DNA of 64,000 nt from Bacteroidota bacterium (GCA_023442525.1 JAEZZA010000011.1:62001-126000); one strand, 5' to 3'. Counted from the stretch's first letter, positions 54,307-63,395 are shown. Numbers and translations: made by a program. The notes: a model not told the origin generated them from the sequence alone.

Positions 54307-55003
54307 GCCCGGAAGTAATTTTTGACCATTTTTCCCTGAACCAGTCCATCTGATCAGCAAATGTCATGTTGCTGTTGTCGAGTATAAATGCATCGGGGGC
54401 TCTGCGAAGGGGACTCACCTCGCGATTCTCATCTTCGTGATCGCGCATCCGGATGTTATTAAGCACATCATCGAATTCAACCTGGATTCCTTTTTCGGTA
54501 AGTTCTTTATATCGTCGTTGGGCACGAACAACCGGGTCGGCCAACATGAAGATCTTCAATGCTGCATTTGGGAATACTGTCGATCCTATATCCCGGCCAT
54601 CCATTACTACTCCTCCTATGCTGCCCATATCGCGCTGCTGGCTCACCATTTTTTCTCTCACCTCGGGCACCTGGCTTATTTTGCTCACAATAGCTGATAC
54701 TTCTACGCCTCTTATCTCTTTTTCGACATTCTCTCTGTTCAGCCATGTTTCCTGAATACCGGTGTCCGAACTGTACACAAAGCTTATGTTTATGTCGTTC
54801 AGTAAACCCACGAGGTGTTCCTTGTCGATATTACCGTTTTGGATTAAACCTTTGCGAAGTGCAAACAATGCCACCGCCCTATACATGGCACCACTGTCGA
54901 TATAAATGTATTCGAGCTCTTTTGCCAGCAATTTGGCATACGAACTTTTACCACACGACGAGTAGCCGTCAATAGCTATAACCAGAGGCTTGTGAAATTT
55001 CAT
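54296..55003 (-). CDS. cmk: Cytidylate kinase
   Basis: 235 residues. It phosphorylates CMP and dCMP. P-loop in IAIDGYSSCGKSSYAKLLA, then YIDSGAMYRAVALFA, MDGRDIGSTVFPNAALKIFM and RDHEDENREVSPLRRAPDA, all typical. Two bases separate it from porQ upstream; it overlaps ispH downstream, so porQ-cmk-ispH-pfkA is read as one operon. Confidence 0.95.
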   Translation of the reverse strand: MKFHKPLVIAIDGYSSCGKSSYAKLLAKELEYIYIDSGAMYRAVALFALRKGLIQNGNIDKEHLVGLLNDINISFVYSSDTGIQETWLNRENVEKEIRGVEVSAIVSKISQVPEVREKMVSQQRDMGSIGGVVMDGRDIGSTVFPNAALKIFMLADPVVRAQRRYKELTEKGIQVEFDDVLNNIRMRDHEDENREVSPLRRAPDAFILDNSNMTFADQMDWFREKWSKITSGHEN

Positions 55004-55005
55004 CT

Positions 55006-56085
55006 TCAGAATTTTTTGCTGAATTCATCGAGGTTCATACTGAACGAAAAATGATTGGTAGCACCTGCCAGATGATAAACTCCCCGGCCGTAACCGAATG
55101 TGAATTTATTAAGATTCAATCCTAGTCCCCAAGAAAATCCTACCATTCCGGGGCGGGTATCTACTTTAAGCTCTTGTCTTCTCCGGTAATTATATCCGGC
55201 CCGGAACTCCAGATTCTTTCCTAAGCTCACCGTTGTCCCGACTGCCACATGCCGCATGAAGTTGTCGATAAACGTGTCGAATTTGTTTTCTGATATTTTA
55301 TCTCCTGATGCCAGATCGATCTCCTCTTCCTCGAGGTCGAGTTTTGTTTTGTATCTCAAATCCCATTTCTCGAGATGATTGAATGTAATATTGAAGGTAA
55401 AGGGTGCATAAGCAAGCCCCTTGGATATCCCGACAGCTATATTGAACGGCAAAGGTTCTTTTGCACCATCTACCGTGTAGCCATCCACCTGCATACCGGC
55501 GTTTCTGATAACCAGACCTGCTGTAAACCTGGCTTCAGGATCATAATAGGTTATACCGGCATCCAGGGCTATTGCCGTTGAATTATACAGCTCATAATCG
55601 GAGTATATATTTTTTGCAGTAATTCCCATTGTCCACAGGCTGTCAATTTTCCTGGAATACGTCAGATTGAAAGAATAATCAGCAGCTCTGAATTCGCCCG
55701 TTTTGATCCCGTTCTCATCTGCTCCCTGAAAGGTTCCGTAATACAGATAGTGAATGCCGCCGGCAAGAGTACTCTTCTTGTTGAGCCTGGCTGCAGCCGA
55801 TGCATAGCCGAAATTGGCGCCTGCAAAATAATTCACGTAATTAAGTGCCAGGTGATGATGCATTTCTGAATTCAACAGCGCAGGATTATGATAAACGAGT
55901 TCGGGATTGTTTCCTTCAAGAGTAACAATATCACCGCCAAGGGCCATAACACGGGCCGAATTCGTTATTTCAAGGAATTGAAAAGCCTTGCCTCCGGGTT
56001 GAGCGGTTGAATTATAAGAAATGACCACCAACAAGCACAGGAATAAAAGCCGGATTTGTAGTTGTGTATTATAACAGATAGTCAT
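55006..56085 (-). CDS. porQ: Type IX secretion system protein PorQ
   Basis: 359 residues with a signal peptide ending near YNSTAQ. An outer-membrane barrel of the PorV/PorQ (PorP-like) group: FQFLEITNSARVMALGGDIVTL, NPALLNSEMHHHLALNYVNYF and the C-terminal HFSFSMNLDEFSKKF. PorQ works with the attachment complex that fixes type IX substrates on the cell surface. Location directly ahead of cmk matches other Bacteroidota genomes. It provides a partner for the sorting-domain proteins in this window (two M4 proteases and GH9). A promoter at 56102-56132 gives a leader of about ten bases. Confidence 0.92.
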   Translation of the reverse strand: MTICYNTQLQIRLLFLCLLVVISYNSTAQPGGKAFQFLEITNSARVMALGGDIVTLEGNNPELVYHNPALLNSEMHHHLALNYVNYFAGANFGYASAAARLNKKSTLAGGIHYLYYGTFQGADENGIKTGEFRAADYSFNLTYSRKIDSLWTMGITAKNIYSDYELYNSTAIALDAGITYYDPEARFTAGLVIRNAGMQVDGYTVDGAKEPLPFNIAVGISKGLAYAPFTFNITFNHLEKWDLRYKTKLDLEEEEIDLASGDKISENKFDTFIDNFMRHVAVGTTVSLGKNLEFRAGYNYRRRQELKVDTRPGMVGFSWGLGLNLNKFTFGYGRGVYHLAGATNHFSFSMNLDEFSKKF

Positions 56086-56101
56086 CGATTTGGCTAACGG
56101 G

Positions 56102-56132
56102 TAAAATTAGCAGTTATTATTCAATCCTCAAA
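56102..56132 (-). promoter_or_regulatory. Bacteroidota-type promoter for porQ
   Basis: Minus strand: TTTG, 19 bases, TAATTTTA (one mismatch at the last base of TAnnTTTG). Position, about ten bases ahead of the porQ ATG, fits a short leader. Confidence 0.5.
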
Positions 56133-56170
56133 CTACAAACATTTTATTAATTTCGTGGAAAATTCCAGCA

Positions 56171-57091
56171 TTGGACCAAATTCCAGATAACCGGATAATT
56201 TTCATTATCAATCCTATTGCCGGCACCCGGCAAAAGCAACTTATTCACGATGCCATAGCAAAAGCCTTTTCAGCTGACGAGCATGAGATCATTTACACGG
56301 CTTATCCTGGAAATGCTTATGAATTGGCGGCACAGAAGGTATCTGAAGGTTACATGAATATTGTTGCGGTTGGAGGCGACGGCACGGTTAATGAAGTGGC
56401 ATCAGCACTGGTCAGTACCCCGGCACGACTGGGTATCATCCCTGCCGGATCGGGAAACGGGTTGGCCAGGCATCTGCATATTCCGGTTGCCTATCAGGAT
56501 TCGCTGAAAGTATTGCGCGATCCTGTGATTAAAAGCATTGATGTAGGCAGGGTAAACGGAAGGTACTTTTTCTGTACGTGTGGTACCGGCTTTGATGCCA
56601 GTGTAGGTAAAAAATTCGCCCGGGAACCCAAACGCGGTATGGCAAGTTATGTAAGAGCAACTATTCATCAGTATATTAATTATTCTCCAAAAAAGTATAT
56701 CCTCAAGGCAGAGAATAAAAAGGTTGAACTCAAAGCGTTCCTGGTAACCTTTGCTAATTCGGGACAATATGGAAATAACGCCTACATTGCACCTAATGCT
56801 CTCATTGATGATGGTTATCTCGATTTGTGTGTGCTCAGGCCATTTCCAAAGACTTCCACCCTGGAATTAGGATTGCGGCTGTTTTTCAAAAACATCGATC
56901 AGAGTCCTTACCTCGAAGTCATGCGGGTTAAGAAGGCAACTTTGCGAAGGAAAAATAAACAGAAGATCACGGTACACCTCGATGGCGAGCCGGTGACGCT
57001 GAAACGAAAATTGAAGGTAAAGGTCTTACCCTCAGCCCTTAATGTTATGATCCCACATCCCAGGAACCATAACACTTTATTCAAGTTTTGA
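56171..57091 (+). CDS. Diacylglycerol kinase-family lipid kinase
   Basis: 306 residues from a TTG at 56171. Motifs: IIFIINPIAGTRQKQL, VAVGGDGTVNEVASAL (nucleotide-binding GGDGT), LGIIPAGSGNGLARHLHIP, FFCTCGTGFDASVGKKFA and PNALIDDGYLDLCVLRP. These define the DagK/LCB5 group (YegS-like), which phosphorylates diacylglycerol, sphingoid bases or similar lipids. Some Bacteroidota make sphingolipids, so a long-chain-base kinase is one possibility. Divergent from porQ; tail to tail with lipB. Confidence 0.85.
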   Translation: MDQIPDNRIIFIINPIAGTRQKQLIHDAIAKAFSADEHEIIYTAYPGNAYELAAQKVSEGYMNIVAVGGDGTVNEVASALVSTPARLGIIPAGSGNGLARHLHIPVAYQDSLKVLRDPVIKSIDVGRVNGRYFFCTCGTGFDASVGKKFAREPKRGMASYVRATIHQYINYSPKKYILKAENKKVELKAFLVTFANSGQYGNNAYIAPNALIDDGYLDLCVLRPFPKTSTLELGLRLFFKNIDQSPYLEVMRVKKATLRRKNKQKITVHLDGEPVTLKRKLKVKVLPSALNVMIPHPRNHNTLFKF

Positions 57092-57101
57092 CAACAGGGT
57101 A

Positions 57102-57791
57102 TTAAGTCGCAAACCCCACCCCAAACACATCTCCAATTATACCTTTCAGCATTTCTTTAACCTTTTCCATATTCACTTCTTCACCTTTTATTTTCGAAAT
57201 GGAAGTAACACCTTTATCCGTAAATCCACACGGATTGATCCAGGTAAAATAACTCAGATCGGTATTCACATTCAGCGCGAAGCCATGCATGGTAATACCC
57301 CTGCTGATTTTCACTCCTATGGCACAAATCTTTCGCATCAGAGGAGGTTCGGGTGCGCTTACCCATACGCCGGTGGCACCGTCGAGGCGACCTGATTCAA
57401 TGCCGAATTGTTTAAGAAGCCAGATTATCGAATCTTCAATGCATTCAATATATTTTCTGGGGCCAATTCCCAGTCGATCCAGGTCGAACACCGGATAGCC
57501 CACAAGCTGACCGGGCCCATGATAGGTAATATCACCGCCACGGTCGGTGCGATAATAAGTTGCATGTATTGAATGCAGGAATCCCGGGTCGATAAGCAGG
57601 TTATTTTCATGCCCGCTTTTGCCCAGTGTATAAACGTGGGGATGCTCAACAAAGATCAGTGAGGGCAAAGTGTCGGTCTTTTCTCCCGACGTCTTGGCCC
57701 CCACCAGGTTACGATGTATTTCCTGTTGAAAATCCCAGGTTTCCTTGTATTCTTTGACCTTTAAATCGATATACCGAACCTGGTTTTTCAT
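57102..57791 (-). CDS. lipB: Octanoyltransferase (lipoate biosynthesis)
   Basis: 229 residues. It moves octanoyl groups from acyl carrier protein to lipoyl domains. Motifs: DRGGDITYHGPGQLVGYPV, CAIGVKISRGITMHGFALNV with the catalytic Lys, and INPCGFTDKGVTSI with the catalytic Cys. It starts three bases after the stop of the TIM-barrel isomerase gene on the same strand, so it may be read from the same message, although no functional link is evident. Confidence 0.95.
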   Translation of the reverse strand: MKNQVRYIDLKVKEYKETWDFQQEIHRNLVGAKTSGEKTDTLPSLIFVEHPHVYTLGKSGHENNLLIDPGFLHSIHATYYRTDRGGDITYHGPGQLVGYPVFDLDRLGIGPRKYIECIEDSIIWLLKQFGIESGRLDGATGVWVSAPEPPLMRKICAIGVKISRGITMHGFALNVNTDLSYFTWINPCGFTDKGVTSISKIKGEEVNMEKVKEMLKGIIGDVFGVGFAT

Positions 57792-57794
57792 GGT

Positions 57795-58700
57795 CTACAG
57801 TTCCTTAAATGCCCGCTCCAACAACTTCTTGGTTGCCATTATTCCTTCCGGCTCGGATAGTTTGGAGCCTTCGTATTCAATACCTACCCATCCTTTGTAA
57901 CCGGCATCTTTAACAATTTTCATAATGCGGAAATAATCCGAACGGGTTTCATTTCCATTCTCGTCGAATTCATGCGATTTGGCGCTTACACCTTTCGCAA
58001 AGGGCATAAGTTCGGCTATTCCAAGATAACGGTCGTATTCTTCGTTCTGGCTTACCCTGAAATTACCGAAATCGGGCAAAGTGCCCACATTTTTCATATT
58101 TACCGTTTTCATTACGCCTGAAAGCCATTTACCGTTCGATGAAAATCCGCCGTGATTCTCAACAATTACGTTGATCTTCATGGGTGCTGCAAAGGTTCCC
58201 ATTTTCGACAACGATTCAACCACACCGTCTGCAACCTCCTGTTCAGTTCCTCTTCCTGCCGCATTAACACGAATGGAATGGCAGCCCAGGAATTTCGCAG
58301 CTTCAATCCATCTTTTATGGTTATCGATGGCTTTTGCACGTGCAGCAGCATCTGAATCGCCAAGCGATCCCTGCCCGTCGACCATAATGAGTACATTAGT
58401 AACACCGTTGTCTTTGGTAATCTTCAGTAATTCATTCAGGTACCCGGTGCTGGTATCTTTAAAGAAAGTGCTTACATATTCTACACCATTGATCCCGAAT
58501 TCATTCCTGGCCTTAACCGGAAAATCCAGGTTAGTCATTTGCCTGGCAAATAAAGCTTTATGAAGCGACCACTCGGCCAGGGAGATCCTGAATGGTTCTT
58601 TCGCCATGTAATACATTCCTAATGCTTCGTTGGCAAGCAACGGCATGCCTGCCACGGCAACCGCCGCGGTCTGAAGAAATGACCTTCTGCTTTGTTTCAT
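57795..58700 (-). CDS. Exported sugar isomerase/epimerase-like TIM-barrel protein
   Basis: 301 residues with a Tat-like N-terminus (KQSRRSFLQTAAVAVAGMP). Xylose-isomerase-like AP-endonuclease-2 fold with metal ligands in INVIVENHGGFSSNGK, GTLPDFGNFR, KSHEFDENGNETRSDYF and GWVGIEYEG. In 3-keto-glycoside pathways such proteins act as keto-sugar isomerases, lyases or hydratases. It follows the DUF1080 gene, but with a terminator hairpin between them (58761-58793), so it may have its own promoter or rely on read-through. Confidence 0.8.
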   Translation of the reverse strand: MKQSRRSFLQTAAVAVAGMPLLANEALGMYYMAKEPFRISLAEWSLHKALFARQMTNLDFPVKARNEFGINGVEYVSTFFKDTSTGYLNELLKITKDNGVTNVLIMVDGQGSLGDSDAAARAKAIDNHKRWIEAAKFLGCHSIRVNAAGRGTEQEVADGVVESLSKMGTFAAPMKINVIVENHGGFSSNGKWLSGVMKTVNMKNVGTLPDFGNFRVSQNEEYDRYLGIAELMPFAKGVSAKSHEFDENGNETRSDYFRIMKIVKDAGYKGWVGIEYEGSKLSEPEGIMATKKLLERAFKEL

Positions 58701-58760
58701 GTTTATTATTTTTTGATGTACGTTAGAATTGACTTACTGATTCCTTATCGGGGTTAAATA

Positions 58761-58793
58761 AAAAAGGTTGTCTTTTTAACAGACAACCTTTTT
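58761..58793 (-). terminator. Intrinsic terminator after DUF1080 gene
   Basis: A 13-base perfect stem (AAAAAGGTTGTCT / AGACAACCTTTTT) with a seven-base loop; on the minus strand the stem ends in a T-rich stretch. It lies 20 bases after the DUF1080 stop at 58813 and is nearly symmetric, so it could act in both directions. Confidence 0.8.
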
Positions 58794-58812
58794 CTATGTT
58801 CACATCCGGTTT

Positions 58813-59610
58813 TTACAATTCCTTGATCTTGATATTCCTGAACCATACATCGTCGCCATGGTCCTGAAGGCCGATAAAACCTTCGGTGGCAACATTTGCC
58901 CAGTCTTTATTCAGTTCAGGGAATTTACTTCCGGCAACCAGCTTATTCCATTCGGGAGTCCACAGATGGTATTCCAAAACAACTTCGCCGTTCTGATAAT
59001 GCCATACGGAACCTTTATAAACTTTTACTTCAGCAGTGTTCCATTCTCCGGCAGATTTAGCATTCTGTGGAACCGCGGGTATCAGATCGTAAAGTGAACC
59101 GGCTTTCCGGTTTCCGTCTTTTCCGGCAGCAGCATCAGGATGCCTTTCGTTGTCAAGAACCTGCATTTCAGGTGCAGTTTTCCAGATGAAATCATAATCC
59201 GGTGTTTCCTGTCCCAGGTAAAAGATTCCACTGTTTCCACCTTCGGAAATTTTCCATTCCAGTTTTAAATGAAAATTCGAAAATTTCTTGTTGTAAACTA
59301 TATCTCCACCCTGGGCACCACCTGCTTCACCGCGGCCCGAACCGTTACACTTCAGTGCACCGTCGTCGATAATCCAACCGCCTGTAGGGAAAGAATCCTT
59401 TCCATATCCTCTCCAACCGTCGGTAGTTTTTCCATCGAACAGCAGAGTCCATCCGCCCTCAGCAACCTCGGCTTCGGTGAGACTGTTATTTGGATCAACT
59501 TCTGCAACGGTAGTTTCAGTCTTAGGAGCGCCTGATTTACATGAATAAAGACCACCTGCAATGATGAAGCAAAACATCAATAAAACAATAGCAACGTTTT
59601 TCATTTTCAA
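58813..59610 (-). CDS. DUF1080 lipoprotein (3-keto-disaccharide hydrolase-like)
   Basis: 265 residues, SPII lipobox ending AGGLYSC. The domain opens with GWTLLFDGKTTDGWRGYGKD and holds FHLKLEWKISEGGNSGIFYLG, EMQVLDNERHPD and GEWNTAEVKVYKG, then ends IGLQDHGDDVWFRNIKIKEL. This is the laminin-G/concanavalin-like DUF1080 family, members of which cleave 3-keto-glycosides. It is 28 bases downstream of a Gfo/Idh/MocA gene and expected to act on the oxidised glycoside in the periplasm. Confidence 0.88.
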   Translation of the reverse strand: MKMKNVAIVLLMFCFIIAGGLYSCKSGAPKTETTVAEVDPNNSLTEAEVAEGGWTLLFDGKTTDGWRGYGKDSFPTGGWIIDDGALKCNGSGRGEAGGAQGGDIVYNKKFSNFHLKLEWKISEGGNSGIFYLGQETPDYDFIWKTAPEMQVLDNERHPDAAAGKDGNRKAGSLYDLIPAVPQNAKSAGEWNTAEVKVYKGSVWHYQNGEVVLEYHLWTPEWNKLVAGSKFPELNKDWANVATEGFIGLQDHGDDVWFRNIKIKEL

Positions 59611-59638
59611 TTATAATTAGAATTAATGAATTTACACG

Positions 59639-61126
59639 TTATGCAGGCATTGCAGGAAGATTCCAGCCATTCCTGTAGGTGTGTTTAATCAGCTCATCTG
59701 CAAAGGCTTTTGCAGGCATCGGATCGGTCCACTTCTTATTGAATGTGGGATGTCCGTTATGAACTGAGAAATTATCCTCGATGCAAATCCTGAGCTTTTC
59801 GTCGTTGCTTACATTGGTGAACTGCATGTTGGGACCGTCCCAGTGCAATTCTTTATTCAGACCCTGCAGACGTACTGCGAGAACACCCATTACAACCATT
59901 TCGTTGAACGGACCGGCTTCTTTGAAATCGGAAGCCAGTTCAACACGGCTTTCAGGAGTCTGCTTGCAGGCATTTACCCAGTCCATTTCATGGCTAACGT
60001 CAACACGCCTGAGCGTTTTGGGTACATTGGGAACCCTTCCTGATAACAGCCAGGGATCTTTTCCGTAGCAACCACAAACCAGGGTGTCTTTTGTTCCATG
60101 GAACAGAACGCCACCGCCTGCATCGTTCATATCTTTACCGGCAGGCCATCCATTCGGGAACATAGGTTTAATACCACCATCCGACCAGGTTACTTCAACC
60201 TCCGGGAACTTGATTTTATCAGTCTTCTTTCCTGCACGTGCCGGGAATATGAATTTTACATATTCGGAATTCGGTGCGCAATCGGTCAGCAGTAATGTTG
60301 AATTACCCTGTACACGGGTCGGGTACTGCAGACGTAAGCCCTTGAATACCGGATGAAGAATATGACAAGCCATATCGCCAAGTGCTCCGGTACCGAAATC
60401 CCACCAGCCACGCCAGTTCCAGGGATGGTAAATTGAATTGTAAGGACGCATGGGTGCAGGACCAATGAACAAATCCCAGTCGAGTGTTTCGGGAACCCAA
60501 TGACCCTGTGAAGGACGATTCAAACCCTGCGGCCAGATCGGACGATCAGTGAAGGCTTCAACTTTTTTAATTTCGCCAATTTCACCAGCCCAGATCCATT
60601 CGCAGGCCTGACGAACACCTTCGCCTGAACTACCCTGGTTACCCATCTGGGTAGCAACCTTATACTTTTCAGCAAGCTTGGTAAGTAAACGCGATTCATA
60701 AACGGAATGTGTCAGAGGTTTCTGAACATAAACATGTTTACCAAGCGTCATAGCTGTTGCGGCAATAATGGCATGAGTATGATCGGCTGTTGCTACAATA
60801 ACAGCATCGATACCGTCTTTCATCTCATCAAACATCACTCTCCAGTCCTTATATTGCTTGGCATTAGGGAAAGCTTTGAATACAGGAGCTGAATACTGCC
60901 AGTCAACATCACACAGGGCAACAATGTTCTCACCCTTTACAGCCTGCAGGTTTGAATTACCCATTCCGCCAATTCCTACACAGGCAATGTTTAGTTTATC
61001 ACTGGGAGCCTTGTAGCCTAAACCGCTCACAACTTGGCTGGGAACAATGGTAAATACAGCAGCAGCTTTGGCCGTATTACCCAGGAATTCCCTGCGGCTG
61101 ATTCCTGATTTTTTTTCGTCGTTCAT
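59639..61126 (-). CDS. Gfo/Idh/MocA-family oxidoreductase, Tat-like signal (copy A)
   Basis: 495 residues. N-terminal GISRREFLGNTAKAAAVFTI is Tat-like. Rossmann turn in IACVGIGGMGNSNLQAV; AVIVATADHTHAIIAATAM and GKHVYVQKPLTHSVYE carry the family EKP-like motif (QKP); WWDFGTGALGDMACHI carries the substrate-side Asp/His. This group is often annotated as glucose-fructose oxidoreductase-like; by context it may be a glycoside 3-dehydrogenase. About 160 AT-rich bases with no clear gene separate it from the next Gfo gene upstream, enough for a separate promoter, though I found no consensus match. Confidence 0.86.
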   Translation of the reverse strand: MNDEKKSGISRREFLGNTAKAAAVFTIVPSQVVSGLGYKAPSDKLNIACVGIGGMGNSNLQAVKGENIVALCDVDWQYSAPVFKAFPNAKQYKDWRVMFDEMKDGIDAVIVATADHTHAIIAATAMTLGKHVYVQKPLTHSVYESRLLTKLAEKYKVATQMGNQGSSGEGVRQACEWIWAGEIGEIKKVEAFTDRPIWPQGLNRPSQGHWVPETLDWDLFIGPAPMRPYNSIYHPWNWRGWWDFGTGALGDMACHILHPVFKGLRLQYPTRVQGNSTLLLTDCAPNSEYVKFIFPARAGKKTDKIKFPEVEVTWSDGGIKPMFPNGWPAGKDMNDAGGGVLFHGTKDTLVCGCYGKDPWLLSGRVPNVPKTLRRVDVSHEMDWVNACKQTPESRVELASDFKEAGPFNEMVVMGVLAVRLQGLNKELHWDGPNMQFTNVSNDEKLRICIEDNFSVHNGHPTFNKKWTDPMPAKAFADELIKHTYRNGWNLPAMPA

Positions 61127-61289
61127 AAATGCAGTTTTTAAAATTTGAAGTACGTATAGTATAATTAGTTAAGCGCTTTTTAAATTAAGCATATTTTCTT
61201 AACAGACCCCTAAGTTAATCAAAAACAAAAATATTTGAATTCCAGGGGAAGAAAATCCTGCTTAAAATGAAAAGCTCACATTCTCTCTT

Positions 61290-62876
61290 TTATACAATTT
61301 CCTGTTTGTCAGCATCCCAGTAAACCCTGCGGTTTTCAAGGAGTGCCTTGGTCGACATATGAGCGCTGATGCCCTCTTCAAAAGCCTGGTCAATGTTGCA
61401 CGAAGGTTGGATACCAGCACGTATGCAATTCAGCCATTCCTTTATGTGCAGGTGAGTAGTATCTACTCTTCGCCCGTTACGATATGTGTACAACAAGCCA
61501 CGGCTGGCAAAATACTGTTCGGTTGCAGTGGCAAATCCATCTGCCCCTTTCTTGCCCGGCGTAAAGGAATAAATCGGAGTACGCGGATCAATTAAACCCG
61601 AAGCAAGTTTCTCTTTATACTGAGTAGATTGCGGATCGGCATATATCACCAGCCGGTCGCTGATTTCCATATTGGCATCATGTCCCATTACCACCTTACC
61701 CCTGCTGCGATCGCTTGCCAGGGTAGCGCTGTAAAGGAACGAAAGTTCGTGTTTCGGAAATTCCATTACTACCTGCAGTACATCGGGTACCGTGCGGCCG
61801 TCTTTGAAAAAGTATATTCCGCCCGAAGAAGCTACAGATCCCGGAATGCCCAGACCCAATATCTGGTTCATGGCATCGTATTCGTGAGTAAGAAGGTCGC
61901 CATTTAGTCCTGTGCTATAATCCCACCAGCAACGCCACCGGAAAAATCTTTCGAGCGAAAAATCATGCCAGGGTGCCGGTCCGATAAACTGCTTCCAATC
62001 AATGGTCGACGGGTTGGCATCGGGATGAATATCATAAACCCACGCACCATTGGGATCGTTGCGGTTAGTACAAACCTCTATCAGGTTAACTTTTCCCAGG
62101 ACTCCTTTCTCAACAGCCTCCTTAGCTCTTGTATAGCTCTCGGTCTGCCTTCCCTGATGTCCAAGCTGAAATACCACACCGTTTTCCTTAACTACCTTGA
62201 CAAGTTCATAGGTTTCAGGAACGGTCCAGCTTACCGGCTTTTCGCAGTAAACGTGTTTCTTTCTTTTTGCAGCCTCAATGGCCATTGTGGCATGCCAGTG
62301 GTCGGGAGTGGCAATGATAACGGCATCTATGTCGGGAGCGTCAAGTAATTCAAGATAAGTCTTGTATTGTTTCGGGGTCTTGCCCATTTTACCATTCACT
62401 CCCTCGCGGTTAACGTTGGAAGCTGCCATAGCAGCGGCCTCGGAGTATGTGGTAAATATATCGCAAACACCATTTATCTCTATATTGAGCTGCTCCTGCT
62501 CCATATAGCTTTCGTAATTCGTATTTCGCTTGTTTTCGTGGTGGGCCTTGATCTGATCATCAATCCACGAAGGCTCGGGAAATCCGGCTGCCCTCAGCAA
62601 TTGCTTACCGCGGATGCCAAATCCTATGATCCCCAAACGAATGGGCTTTCCGTCCTTAACTGTTGGCGCAAGTTCCACGGGCTGCGATGTGAGATGAACC
62701 ACCTCACGCATTTGGTTCCTGAATTTCTCGTCAATCTTATTTTTGCGGATCCAGGCATATGAAAAAGCTCCAAGAACCGGCAAGGCGGCCAGACCCTTTA
62801 CTATGTCGCGGCGGCCTACTTTCTGAGCAGAGGTATTGGGCGTATTATTGTCCTTATTGTTATTATCGTTCTTCAT
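61290..62876 (-). CDS. Gfo/Idh/MocA-family oxidoreductase (copy B)
   Basis: 528 residues. The N-terminus is Asn/Asp-rich (KNDNNNKDNNTPNTSAQ) before a twin-arginine-like VGRRDIVKGLAALPVLG. Rossmann strand IRLGIIGFGIRGKQLLRAAG; AVIIATPDHWHATMAIEAAKR and KHVYCEKPVSWTV with the canonical EKP; RWRCWWDYSTGLNGDLLTHEYDAM as substrate motif. It has an insert of about 45 residues after the first strand (PSWIDDQIKAHHENKRNTNY). Two bases after the DoxX gene, so the two are co-transcribed. Confidence 0.86.
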   Translation of the reverse strand: MKNDNNNKDNNTPNTSAQKVGRRDIVKGLAALPVLGAFSYAWIRKNKIDEKFRNQMREVVHLTSQPVELAPTVKDGKPIRLGIIGFGIRGKQLLRAAGFPEPSWIDDQIKAHHENKRNTNYESYMEQEQLNIEINGVCDIFTTYSEAAAMAASNVNREGVNGKMGKTPKQYKTYLELLDAPDIDAVIIATPDHWHATMAIEAAKRKKHVYCEKPVSWTVPETYELVKVVKENGVVFQLGHQGRQTESYTRAKEAVEKGVLGKVNLIEVCTNRNDPNGAWVYDIHPDANPSTIDWKQFIGPAPWHDFSLERFFRWRCWWDYSTGLNGDLLTHEYDAMNQILGLGIPGSVASSGGIYFFKDGRTVPDVLQVVMEFPKHELSFLYSATLASDRSRGKVVMGHDANMEISDRLVIYADPQSTQYKEKLASGLIDPRTPIYSFTPGKKGADGFATATEQYFASRGLLYTYRNGRRVDTTHLHIKEWLNCIRAGIQPSCNIDQAFEEGISAHMSTKALLENRRVYWDADKQEIV

Positions 62877-62878
62877 AC

Positions 62879-63373
62879 TTACTTTTTATTTCTTTTAAAC
62901 ACTAAACGGTCCAAACCAAAAATATGACTTGTGGGGAATACCATCAAAACTGCCATGGCAAAAATCTCAATCAGCGTTTTGTTTACCCACAGATAACTGC
63001 CTTCCTGCGGCAGAGCATAAGTAACTCCGGCAATCGGCGGATGCGACAGGAAATACATAAGTAATAACACAATCCCGAAAAACAGTGCCAACTGGGTAAA
63101 TAATCCGGCAATCAGGCCCAGGCCTATAAAGGTTAATCCCCATTTATTGAGAAAATCCACTGCAGCCACTACATTACTGCTGTCAGCCATGGAATGAAAC
63201 ATGTCTTTGAATATTCCTTTCGAATCCATCAGGTATCCGAAAGAAGACCAATCGGGATTGGCAATCTTAACCAGTCCTTCATACAAAAAATACCAACCCA
63301 GTAAAATTCTCAGAGTAACCAGAAAAAAGGTTTGGAAATTTGTGTACTTGTTTACTAATAAGCTATTTGACAT
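62879..63373 (-). CDS. DoxX-family membrane protein
   Basis: 164 residues with four hydrophobic segments: VTLRILLGWYFLYEGLVKI, WGLTFIGLGLIAGL, LALFFGIVLLLMYFLSH and LIEIFAMAVLMVFP. This is the DoxX/DoxD-like family, proposed to pass electrons to quinones. Placed just before a Gfo/Idh/MocA gene, it may take up electrons from glycoside oxidation, but this is inference. First gene of the set running down to 58813. Confidence 0.8.
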   Translation of the reverse strand: MSNSLLVNKYTNFQTFFLVTLRILLGWYFLYEGLVKIANPDWSSFGYLMDSKGIFKDMFHSMADSSNVVAAVDFLNKWGLTFIGLGLIAGLFTQLALFFGIVLLLMYFLSHPPIAGVTYALPQEGSYLWVNKTLIEIFAMAVLMVFPTSHIFGLDRLVFKRNKK

Positions 63374-63395
63374 ATATCTGATTTTATAAAGAGAT

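Noticed and set aside
54307..54360. Extended start of ispH inside cmk
   Set aside because: The ATG at 54306 begins the conserved MKIEIDPRAGFCFGV; the extra residues are read from cmk sequence.
61127..61289. Gap between the two Gfo genes as a possible small RNA or promoter
   Set aside because: AT-rich with no consensus promoter, hairpin or ORF that I can support.
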